A stretch of 64,000 nt of DNA from Aureococcus anophagefferens (taxonomy: Eukaryota; Sar; Pelagophyceae; Pelagomonadales; Pelagomonadaceae): the NCBI RefSeq assembly GCF_000186865.1, contig NW_008705563.1:745445-809444 (forward strand). The letters run 5' to 3'. Under the pieces are notes generated by a model that was not told the DNA's origin, ran no database searches, and saw only the letters and a program-made list of their open reading frames with translations. Shown in pieces: positions 47,102 to 57,779 of this stretch. Within the stretch, counting starts at the first letter, position 1. The number at the start of each line of letters is the position of its first letter. Made by a program: the position numbers and the translations under genes.

Positions 47102-48585
47102 CTAGGTGACCGTCGGCTTGCGCGGCCGCGACCGCCGCCGCGCCTCGCCGGCCGCGATCTTCGCGCAGCCGAGCGCGACGACGACGACGGTGACGGCGAC
47201 GGCGCCGGCGACGGCGAAGGCGTAGGCGCGGAGCGCGAGGAGGAGGGGGCCCGACGCGCCCGAGGAGCCGGCCCGGTCCGGCGGGGACGCGTACTGGAGC
47301 CCCGCGATCGCCGTCGAGCACGACGGGAACGTGAGCGCGACGAAGCTGAGGTCGAAGCCGCCTGGGCAGGAAAAGAGAGATTCAACGTCGCTTCAACGTG
47401 AGTGTGCCGCGCGCGCGCGTTCCGGAAAAAGCACCCAGGCTTCGAGACCGTTCCGAGAGATGATCGCTCGTCCAAAAATCAGCCAAAACGAGTGGAAAAC
47501 GGCCGAGATCGGAGCCTTTGAAGTTGGGAATGTCGCTCTCTTTTGCTGCCCCGGAAGCCGCGGTCGAGGATCGGGCCGCGGCGCGCCCAGAGGCAGTAGA
47601 GCGTGAGCCAGAAGACGAGGGTCGCGACGGCGAAGAGCGCGTGGCACAGCGCCTGCTCCGCGCGCGCGTCGCCGAGGAGCACGTCGCCGAGGCCCTGGAG
47701 CGCCGCGCCGCGGCGGACGACCGCGAAGGTCAGCGCGTTGAGGGAGCAGGGCGCCTGCATCATGGACACGGCGCAGTTCGGCGCGATGTCCGGGTCGCGC
47801 ACCGTGCGCCAGACCTGCCAGGGCACGAGGAGCACCTGGAGGCCCATCGCGTACCACAGCGACGCGCGCACGAGCCAGTGGCCCGCGCCGAGCGTCGCGA
47901 CGCCGGCGATGGTCGTCACGGCGCAGTTGACCGTCGGCGGGTTCCAGAGCGGCTCGGGCTTGAGGCCCGCGGCCCAGCACGACGCGAGGAACGCGGCGAT
48001 GACGGCGACCTGGGCGGCCGCGCCGACGTGGATGCCCGGGCCGACGCACGCGGGGCACGGCAGCGCGACGACGCGGACGAGCACGAAGAGGTACGTCATC
48101 TGGTAGGCGCCGTAGGCGAAGCAGAGCTGCGGCGTCGTCGCCTCGAGGCGCAACCGCGCGCGCGGCGACGCGCAGACGCGCGCGGTGAACGCCAGCCACA
48201 GGAGCGTCGCGAAGCACATGGCGATCCAGTAGGGGACGACCGTGAGGTTCAGGCCCCGGTCGACGAGCTCCTTGCAGACGCCCGCGAGGCCGCAGAGCCC
48301 CAGCGCGAGGCCGTTCGTGCCCACGGGCAGCGACTGGAGCAGCGACTCCTCGCGCTCCGAGGGGTCGCTCAAATGCGACGCGGTCAGCGACCGCGCGAAC
48401 ACGGGCGTGAGGCGCGACGGCGTCGGCAGCGTGGCGCCGCGCGTCGCCGCCGGCGCGCCGAGCTCCTCGTCCAGCGCGAAGGTGATGGACTTGGACTTCT
48501 TAGACTCCTTCCTCGGGGGCGGGGCGTTGTCGACCTCCAGGCTCTCCCTCAGCGGCGGGTCCGACATCTTGTGCACGGGGTTCAT
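47102..48585 (-). CDS. TDT/SLAC1-type anion channel or transporter
   Basis: Exons 47562-48585 and 47102-47361 give 427 residues. A Ser/Lys-rich cytosolic head is followed by about ten hydrophobic helices. GLALGLCGLAGVCKEL matches the first TDT helix. PPTVNCAVTTIAGVA and SMMQAPCSLNALTFAVVR match the middle helices of the tellurite-resistance/dicarboxylate transporter (TehA/SLAC1) family. FVALTFPSCSTAIAGLQYAS is the typical late helix. It likely moves small anions such as malate, nitrate or chloride across the plasma or vacuolar membrane. A family A introner falls in the loop at LDRGF/DLSFVAL. A second possible start is ATG 48567. Confidence 0.78.
47362..47553 (-). mobile_element. Introner element, family A, in the TDT transporter gene
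   Basis: 192 bp, flanked by GAAGCCGC at 47354-47361 and 47554-47561. The intron in gene sense starts GCGGCTTC and ends CCTGCCCAG (200 bp), a GC-AG intron. Core in gene orientation. Confidence 0.95.
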
Positions 48586-48766
48586 GTGTTTGGACACGGG
48601 TCGCGTTTTCGGTCGAGAGCTGCCCGGGGGGCGTCCACCCAAGTAGAAGGCAGGTCAATAACGAACCTGCTCCTTGACGCCAAGCTGCCCTGGCTGAAAC
48701 GTGCCGATTATGGTAGCATCGTCCCAGCCACGACCGCGCGGATGATGACCTAGCCGCTTTTGACCC

Positions 48767-51700
48767 ATGGTCCGCAAGGTCGGCGCGTCGTCGCGGAAGC
48801 CGGCCAAGGCCGCGGCCGTCGTCACGCTCGACTCGCGCACCGTGGACCTGCCGCGGTCGTCGAACCGCGTGCCCGCGGGCCTCGAGCCGAAGCGGCGGCG
48901 CGCGAAGCCCCAGCCGCCGCCCGGCCGCGCGCCCGGCCGCCGCGGCGGCGCACCGCGGCACGCGTCGTCCGAGTCCGCGGCGCCGGCCGAGCCGGCGCCG
49001 CTCGCGCTGGCGCTCGCGGGCACGGCGCCGCCCGAGGGCCCGGCGCCCGGCGCGTCGGAGCCCTGGGAGCGCTGGCTCGGCGGCCAGCCACCGCGGACCC
49101 CGGGCCAGCCGACGCACGCGAGCTCCGGCGAGGGCGACTCGCTGAGCAGCAAGCTCACGCGCGAGCTGAGCCTGAGCCTGCCCGCGGCCGCGGGCGGCGC
49201 GGGCGCGGGCGGGCTCGGCGGCGGGCTGAGCCACGGGAGCAGCGAGAGCTCCTTCGGGCCGGGGTCGCTGCACCAGGGGTCGTCCCTGGCCCTGTCGCGG
49301 CGCACGCCCTTCGAGTCGCCGCTCGGCCACCGGCCCTGGGCGCCCGTCAGGGCAGCAAAAGGGTGCGAACTTCCCAACTTCAAAGGCTCCAATCTCGGCC
49401 ATTTTCCACTCGTTTCGGCTGATTTTTGGACGAGCGATCATCTCTCGGAGCGCTCTCGAAGCGTGGATGCTTTTTCGGGAACGCGCGCGCGTGGAACACT
49501 CACGTTGAAGCGACGTTGAATCACTCTTGTGCTGCCCAGGCGCCCGTGCCGCCGGAGAAGGACCTCGACGATCTCCGCGGCGCGGGCCCCCCGGCCGCGC
49601 CGGCGTCCTACGACGTGCGCTCCGGCGAGTGGCACGTCTGCTTCGACGAGCCGCCCGTCGAGGGGCCCGCGCCCGCGCCGGCGACGACGCCGCGGCCGCC
49701 CGAGGCGCGGCCGCCGAGCTCGGCGCGCGCGCCGTCGACGCGCGGCTCGCTCCGGTCCGCGACGTCCGACGGCGCCGACGAGCTCCGCGTCGCCGAGGCC
49801 GCCGTGCCCGCGGCGCTGCTCGACGACGTCGCGCAGCGGAAGCGGCTCCGGGGCGCGACGGACACGTCGCTGTCGCGCGCGGCGCCGCGGCTCCGCTTCG
49901 GCCGCGAGCTCCGGCGGTACCTGCCCAAGGGCGACCTGCTGCGCGCGTGCAAGCGCGGCGCGTCGCGGCTGGCGCCGAGCCGGCGGCCGCCGAGCGCGGG
50001 GCCCAACACGCTCTTCGGCGACCTCAAGCGGCGCGACGCGGCGTCGCCGCGGCCGCGCGCGGACGGCGGCGTCGCGCCCTTGGACGGCACGCTCCAAGAC
50101 GTCGCGGCCAAGTTCGCGGCCCTGAAGCCGTTCCTCGACCGCCACGCGCACCTCGCGGCGCGGGCCGCGGACGCCGTCGCGGCGAGCCCGCGGCGGCCCG
50201 GCGCGGCCAAGCCCGTCCGGCTCCGGCGGCGCTCCGACGACGAAAACGCGAGCTTCGGCGGCCAATCGGACGAGCTCGTCGCGGGCCGGCCCGCGCGCCG
50301 CGCGTCGAACGTGTCCGCGCGCGAGGCCGCGCTCCTCGACGGCGTCGCCGTGCTCCCGAAGCTCGGCGACGCCCTCGGGGCCGCCTGCGTCGACCCGCTG
50401 CGGGGCTGGCTCGAGCTCCGGTGCCGCGAGCGCGCGGCCGTGCTCGGCGGCGCGCGCGGCGGCGCGGACGCGTGGTTCGCGGCGGCCGCGGCGCTGGCGC
50501 TGCGGGTCCGCGCGCGCGCCGAGGCCGCGGCGCGCGAGGAGGAGGCCCTCGTCGCCGAGGTGCGGGACCTGCGGGCGAAGCACGGCGCGGTCCGCGCGAC
50601 GCTCGCGCAGGCGCGGCGGCTCCTCCGCGACGAGGACGCGCACCTCGACGGCGTCACGCGCGCCGTCGCGCGCCTCAAGGAGGCGGAGGCGCAGGCGGGC
50701 AAGAACAAGGCCGCGGCGAAGATCCAGCACCTGTTTTTTCGGTGGCGCGAGGGCCGGCTGAACCACGCGGCCGCGCCGTCGGACGACAGCAGCGACGCCG
50801 CGACGCATTCGCGCCGCGGCTCCGAGGCGTCGCTCTCCGACGGGTCCCACGCGTCCCTCTTCTTCTCCAGCGACTCGGGCAGCGGGCACGGCGACGGCCA
50901 GGCCGACGTGACGGACTCGTCGTCGGGCTCCGCGAACGACTCCGACGACTACTTCGACGAGGCCGACGCGCGGAACGCGGACCCCCAGGACCCGGCGACC
51001 AAGGCGGCCATGGTCGCCGCGGAGCAGGCGCGCCTCGAAAGACGCGAGGGCGGTGCGCCGGCGCCGGCGCCCGGCGACGACGACCGGAGCTTCGGGAGCG
51101 CGTCGACGGCGTCCGCGCGGCGCGACGCGAAGCAGCCCCTCGTCGCGCCGGGCTTCCGCAAGTCCCTCGACGGCCGCGCGAAGGAGCCGGCGCCGGCGCC
51201 CGCGCCCCGCGACGCGACCGAGGCCGCCGAGGCGGACTTTGGCCAGATCGCCGCGGGGGGGCTGCCGCCGAGCCCGCAGCGGAAGAACTCCTTCGCGCTC
51301 AACGTCTTCCACACGCCGCGCGACCTCGGCGTCGCCGCGGAGCTCGACGTCGACGACGACGGCGCCTACGACGACGACGTCGGCTACGCGTCCCACGCGT
51401 CCACGGGCACGCTGGCGACGACGGACGACGACGACGACCTGAGCGCCGTCGGCGGCGGCATGTTCCACCACGCCTCCACGAAGGACCTGCGCGACGACGA
51501 CGACGACACGACGGCGTCGCCGGCGAAGAGCCGGCGCAGCCGCCGCGGCCGCAAGTCGCGCGCGACGCGCCGCAAGTCCGCGACGGCGACGTACGTGCTC
51601 CACGTCGCGGAGCGCGCGGCGACGGTCATCCAGGCGCGCTGGCGGGGCGTCGTCGGCCGCCGCGCCGCGCGCGCGGCGGGCCTGCGGCGAAGGCGCGCGG

Positions 51701-54700
51701 CGGCGTCGGCCGTCGCGCGGCTCGCGCGCGCGGCCGCGGCGACGTCGACGGCCGCGGCCGCGCACCTCGAGCTCATCCTGGGGCTCCGGCGGCCCGAGGC
51801 GTCGGCGCCGGGTACGCCCGCGTCGTCGCTCTTCCAGAGCCCGCCGGGCACGGCGGGGAGCCACCCCCGGCCCGAGAGTCGCGGCGTCGACGAGCTGGGC
51901 CGCCCGTGCACGCTCGAGGAGGAGAAGGAGTGGCGCTACGAGAAGAAGTTCGGCCGGGGCTACGCGCGGCGCGACCGCGTCCTCGCGCGCGCCGCCGCGG
52001 CGAACGCGGCCCTGCTGCTCGGGGTGAGGGACGCGGCCGCGCGGCTCTTCCGCGTCGCGGAGAGCTGCCGGGCGCACGGCCGGCGGTCCGTCGCGGCGCG
52101 GGCGCTGCGCCAGGGCATGAACCGCTGGCGCGAGCGGCGGCCCGTGACGCGGGGCCCCATCGACCTCGCGCGCATGTACGCCGCGGAGATGGAGAAGCGG
52201 AGCTACGGCGACCGACGAGAGCGACGGGGACGCGTCGCTCGCGACCGCGTCGCTGGACCTCAAGCTGCCGCCGACGCGGCCGGGGTCCGCGGGCTGGCAG
52301 ACGGACGGCGACGGCGACCTCGAGGACCTGGCGCCCTGGGACGAGGACCGGGACCGCGCCGCGCGGACGCCGGGCGCGCAGCTCGCCGTCGCGGCGGCCG
52401 CCGCGTCGGGCGCGGCCGCGCCCGACGCGGCGGCCTTCGAGGCGGCGCCCGCGTCCGTCGTCGAGGGCGACGCGCCGCGGCGGTCGAACCGGGAGCCGTC
52501 CCTCGCCGCGGCGTCGCCGGGCGCCGCGGCGGAGCCCGCGCCCGCGCCGGCGGACGAGTCGCGGCCGCCGCCGGCGAACCCCATCGACCTCCTCGCCATG
52601 TTCGCCGCGCACAAGGAGGAGGCGGCGGCCCAGGCGGACGTCGAGAGCCGCGGTCGGTCCAGCGGCGTCGCCGCGCCGCCGTTCCGGCCGCCCGCGCCGC
52701 CCGCGGACGAGGCCGCGGCGCCCGTCGCGGGCGCGACGCGGCGAAGCTCCGTGCAGCCCGCGGTGAACCGGCTCCTCACGCGGCGCCAGAGTTTAGCGTT
52801 GGACGCCGCCGTCGCCGCGGAGCGCCAGGCCGTCGCCGCGGCCGCGCCGCCGGGCCAGGGCCGGCGGTCGTCCGTCGCGGCGATCGCGCGGCGCGGCTCG
52901 TTCGCGGGCGCCGCGCGCCGAGGGTCGCTCGCCGGCGGCCGCGCGTCGGTCCTCGACGCGACGCGGAGCCTCGGCTGGCTGCGGAAGCGGTCCAACGAGC
53001 TCATCGAGGGCGTCGGCGCGCGGCTGCGGGCGGGCCGGTGCCTGCCGCCGCCGCCGGACGGCCTCGCGCCCTTTCCCGCGGGCTTCGTCCCTCCTTTAGG
53101 GTTCGCGCCGGACCCGGCCCGGCCCCTCGGCGTCGAGTTCCGGCGGGCCATGCGCGCGGGCTGGTGCCTGGGCACGCCCGAGGGCCGCGACAAGGAGGAG
53201 ATCGCCCGGGTCGCCGGCGCGGCGTGGACCGCGCGCGTCGACGAGAAGGCGCGGCTCGCCGCGCTGGGGATGCTGGTGGACGGGGACGCGGCCGGCGTCG
53301 CCTTGGACGAGAACCGGGTCTGCGTCGAGTACGGCTACTCCGGCGCGCGGTGCTGCGACGCCGCGTCCGTGCTCCGGGCGACGGTCGCGACGCAGCGCGG
53401 CGGCGGCAAGGCGTCGCTGGAGCAGGCCATGCTCGAGCTCGTGACGTCGATGTTGAGTTTAGCCGACGCCGCGGACGCGCGCGGCGCGAAGATGGACGAG
53501 TTGGTCGAGCTGCTCAACGGCGTGTTGGCGCCGCTCACGGCGTCGCCGGGGCTGGGGTGCCTCGTGCTCGTCACGGAGCTCGTCAACGACACGCGGCTGG
53601 GGCGCGTGTTGGTGGGGCCCGCGGCGGACGGGTCCGCGGGAACCGCGCCCTGGCTCGACGGCGTCGGCGAGGCCGACGAGCCCGGGTCGCTCTTCACCGC
53701 CGGCGGCCGGCGGAAGATGCCGGGCTACATGCGCGCGACGGCGTCGACGTCGGACCACAAGGTGCGCCTCGGGCGCCGGGGCGCGACGAACCCGGCGCAG
53801 CTCAACAACGACGACGACGCGAGTTTGGTGTCCGCGGCGATGCTCGACAAGGACGTCGGCGCGGGCGACCTGCGGTCCGTGGCGTCGTCCGCGGTCTCGA
53901 AGACGGGGCCCGTGGCCAACAAGGCCGCGGCCGACGCCTTCGGGGAGCGGCCGCGGCTCCTCGCGCTCGGCCACGCTTTACGGCTCGTGCCCTGGCTCTT
54001 CGGCGTCGACGCGGCGGAGGTGAAGCGCGCGCTCCGCGCCGTCGCCGACGACGAGGACCGGTCCGCCGTCGCCGCGCTCGACGAGGACTCGTCGGAGTCG
54101 GAGCCGGAGATCGAAGCCCAGGACGAGGACGCGCGCGAGCGCGCCGCGATGTCGTTCCTCGCGCCGCCCGCGGCTTCCCGGAAATACGGCGCGGCGCGCG
54201 CGGCCCGGCGGCCCGTCCCCGAGGACGCGTCGACGTCCTTCTCGCGCGTGTCGACGGCGTCGGACTCGTCGGAGGACCCGGAGTTCCTCAAGAGCGAGGA
54301 CGCGAGCGGCGACGCGGACGAGTCGACGCCGGGCGTCGCCGCGGGCCTCGCGCTCCGGCGGGTGCAAACGACGCCCTTCGGCCACCTGCGGCGTTCCTCC
54401 GCGACCTGCTGGACCTGCCCCAGGTCGCGCCCGACGCGGACCTGCTCATGCCGCGGCCCCACATGGTCGCGATCGCCGTCGACGGCTTCCGGAATCTCTG
54501 CGTCCGGCACCACCTCGAGCAGTGCCACCGGCTGCGCTGCGCCCACGTGACGTCGCTGCTGTTCTCGTCCGTGGACGTGCGCGGCGACGGCGCCCTGAAA
54601 TACGCGGAGTTGTTGAGCGCGTTCACCGTCGTCGCGCCGGACATGCGCGAGCCGCAGTTCCGGGCAGGGCAGGACAAGGGTGATTCAACGTCGCTTCAAC

Positions 54701-55301
54701 GTGAGTGTTACGCGCGCGTGCGTTCTAGGAAAAGCATCCACGCTTCGAGACCGTTCCGAGAGATGATCGCTCGTCCAAAAATCAGCCGAAACGAGTGGAA
54801 AATGGCCGAGAGAGGAGCCTTTGAAGTTGGGAATTTCGCACTCTTGTCCTGCCCAGGTTCCGCGAACTCTACGAGCAGGCCGTCTACGAGACGCAGTCGC
54901 CGGAGGTCGACTACGACTGCTTCCGGAAGCTCGTGGCGTCGTCCGTCGACGAGCTCGTGCGCAAGGGCGACAACGACACGCTGACCGTCTTCCTCGACAA
55001 GGTCGCGGCGGACGACGTCTCCGACCTCTGGGTCCAGGAGATCGTGCCCGCGCGCCGCGCGCTGAAGCGGGATTTGTTGGGCGACCACGCCCCGGCGAAG
55101 ACGCCGCCGGCGACGACGAACGGCACGGACACCTACTTCCGCGACGCGTCGGGCGCCTACGCGACGCCCAAGGTCGCCGCGTCCGACGACGACGACGCGT
55201 CCTTCGCGCGGTCCGCGAACTCCTACGGCGACGAGGCGCCGAGCCCGCCGAAGCCCTGGGGCGGCTCGCCGACGCGCAAGGGGGGCACCTATCGGCCGTA
55301 A
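48767..55301 (+). CDS. Giant IQ-motif, disordered phosphoprotein-like protein (frameshifted)
   Basis: The gene would encode about 2,000 residues. A Ser/Pro/Ala-rich disordered head leads to coiled coil (about 50500-50700). An IQ motif (AAKIQHLFFRWREGR) follows, then acidic Ser-rich linkers, and a second IQ motif (ATVIQARWRGVVGRRAARA), both calmodulin-type. Repeated RRSSV/RRGS sites suggest kinase targets. The C-terminal third is helical (ELVTSMLSLADAADARGAK) with a possible EF-like HVTSLLFSSVDVRGDGALKY. Two family A introners are spliced at 49340 and 54657. One-base frame changes at about 52206 and 54390 have no GT/AG explanation and look like indels. A cytoskeletal or flagellar scaffold is a guess only. 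Confidence 0.7.
49348..49539 (+). mobile_element. Introner element, family A, first in the IQ-motif gene
   Basis: 192 bp, flanked by GCGCCCGT at 49340-49347 and 49540-49547. A GC-AG intron 49340-49539 restores WAPVPPEK. Alternatively GT inside the repeat (49346) also keeps frame and adds two residues (WAPAPVPPEK). Core in gene orientation. Confidence 0.94.
54665..54856 (-). mobile_element. Introner element, family A, second in the IQ-motif gene
   Basis: 192 bp between GTTCCGGG (54657-54664) and GTTCCGCG (54857-54864), a duplication with one mismatch. Intron 54657-54856 is GT-AG and restores EPQFRELYE. Core antisense to the gene. Confidence 0.95.
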
Positions 55302-55513
55302 CCGCGTCGACGAGTTTCGCGCGCGCCGCGGCTGGGGACGGAAGTGGGACGGTGCCGCCCGTTGGCGGGGGATCTATGTGCACCTTCGGCTCCGGCCATT
55401 GATACGACTCGGCCGGTTTCAGAGCTCGATAGCGCTATCAAGGCGGCCGCCACTCGCAGCCGTCGCGGCGCGTTGATCGGGAAGGGGCGGGCCGCTGGGT
55501 CGTATCGGCCGCC

Positions 55514-57579
55514 ATGGATCTCGGAGATATCATGGACAGCGCGGGCCGGCGTCGACGACGAAGCGCCGTGTTTCGTCGACGCCGCCGCGCGCGCGCGCGC
55601 GCCGCCGCGGGCTGCCCTCGCGCGGCGGCCGCGGCGGCGCGGGGCGCGGCGGCCGCGCCGCGCGAGAGCATCGCGCGCGCGCGCGCCGCCCCCGCGCGCG
55701 CGACGGCGGCGCCGCCGCGGCGGACCGGACCGGACCTGACGCGCGCGCGGCCGCGACACCGCGGCGCCCCGCAGGCGTGAAGCTCGGCAACGCGATGCAG
55801 TCGAGCGACAACCCGGACCCGCGCGAGGAGTACGCGACGTTCCCCGAGGACGAGCTCATGGCCTTCTTCGGCCGCGCCGAGGATAGCGGGTTCCTGACCA
55901 TGGAGAACATCCTCAAGGGCCCGCTCGGCTTCTGGATGTTCACGCTGTGGATGTCGCGGCACGCGGAGAAGACGTTCCACAACGTGGGCCAGTTCATCGT
56001 CGAGGTCGCGACGCTCAAGCTCGCGCGCGGGAAGCACATCCAGGAGCAGAAGGACAAGATCATGTCGAGCTTCCTGCCGGAGATGAACAGCGCCGTGAAC
56101 GAGATGAAGCCCGAGTACGTGGACAGCGACATGTGCCGCAAGGTGCGCCCGCCCGTGGGCGACAAGACGCTCTACCAGAAGCACATCAAGGAGGGCAACG
56201 TCGGCAACATGCAGCGCGAGTCCGCGTCGAAGATGAGCCGCCGCGCGTCCGTCGCGTCGACGTCGAAGAGCTTCTGGCCCGTGCTCATGGGCGGGTCGCT
56301 CGTCGACTCCAGCGCGCCGCCCCAGTCCCAGTTCGACGTCATCGAGGCGCTCCTCGTGGACTACTGCGAGAAGGTCGCGCTGCCGCTCTGGCTCAACAAG
56401 GACACGAACCCGAAGCTCCTCGAGTACCTGCGCTACCTCAAGATCCAGCACGAGGTGCCCCCGACGGAGAAGACCTTCAACGTCTTCCGGACCATGGGCA
56501 AGGGCGGCTTCGGCCTCGTCAAGGGCTGCCGGACGTTCACGACGGGCCGCATGTACGCGATGAAGGAGATGGACATGAAGCACGTGAAGCAGAAGAAGTG
56601 CAAGACGCTCTGCGACCAGGAGCACTGGGCCCTGTCGGACCCCCTGGTCTGCGACAGCCCCTTCTGCGTGAACATGAAGTACGCGTTCAAGACGGAGGCC
56701 GCGCTCTGCCTCGTCATCGACCTCATGATGGGCGGCGACCTGTCGTTCCACCTCGACAAGGCCGAGGGCCGCAAGATGCCCGAGAACTTCGTGCGCTACT
56801 ACAGCGCGCGCGTCATCCTGGGGCTCGAGGTCATGCACGAGGCGAAGATCGTCTACCGCGACCTCAAGCCGGAGAACGTGCTCGTCGACGGCGACGGCCG
56901 GACGCGGCTCTCGGATTTGGGCCTCGCCGTGCCGTTGGCGCCGGGCTTGAAGGGCACGGCGGGCACGCCGGGCTACCTGGCGCCGGAGATGCTCCAGCAC
57001 AAACCCTACGACCAGTCCGTGGACTGGTGGTCCTTTGGGTGCATGATCTACGAGATGGTCAACGGCGTGGGCCCGTTCCGCACGGAGGAGGCGAACAAGT
57101 TCGGCGGCGAGACGAACCTCCAAAAGGCCGTGAACAAGGCGACCTGCGAGATGGAGATCGAGTGGCCGAGCCACTTCTCGCCCGAGTTCACGGATTTGTG
57201 CAAAAAGATCCTGTGCCGCGACCCGGAGAAGCGGTTCAAGATCAAGGACATCATGAACCACGAGTGGTACAAGCCCCTGGACTGGGAGCTCATGCGCGCG
57301 GACCCGGACCCGGAGGAGATCGGCGAGGGCAAGCCCGAGTACCCGCCCATCGTGCCGGGCAAGAAGCTCAACATCGAGGACGCGGGCGACATCGGCGAGT
57401 TCGAGGACCTCGGCGACGCCGTCACCCTCGTGCCCGAGGACTTCCCCGAGAAGGAGTGGCTCTACGTGTCCGAGAAATACTTCCAGTCCGAGGTCGTCTG
57501 GCTCCTCCAGTTCCGCGAGAAGGACGGCGGCGCGCCGCCGCCCGCGGCCGCGAGCAGCGGCGCGTGCCAAATCCTCTAG
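55514..57579 (+). CDS. GRK-type protein kinase (RGS homology + AGC kinase) with CaaX tail
   Basis: The main exon (55775-57579) holds an RGS-homology region split around the kinase, as in G-protein-coupled receptor kinases: FLTMENILKGPLGFWMFTLW in front. The AGC kinase domain has a GKGGFGLV loop, YAMKEMDMKHVKQKK, YRDLKPENVL, SDLGLA (DLG for DFG) and GTPGYLAPEM. Its AGC tail follows. The last four residues, CQIL, form a CaaX box expected to be geranylgeranylated, as in GRK1/7. A first exon 55514-55550 encoding MDLGDIMDSAGR joins in frame over a 224 bp GT-AG intron and resembles GRK N-termini; this exon is inferred. Otherwise translation would start at 55795. Confidence 0.85.
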
Positions 57580-57779
57580 AGTCCGCCATCCCTCCCGCAT
57601 CCCCCCTCGCCCCCCCGCCCCCTTCCGAAGCTCCGCCCCGCGCGCCGTGTGGCGCCGGGTCCGACCCCCACGACGAAGCCGCCCGCCGGGTCCCAGCGGC
57701 GCGAATTCCGGCGCCGACCGGAGACGCGGGCGCGCCGCGCCTTCGGCGGCCGCCCCGTAACGGCGACGAATCTGGGACC

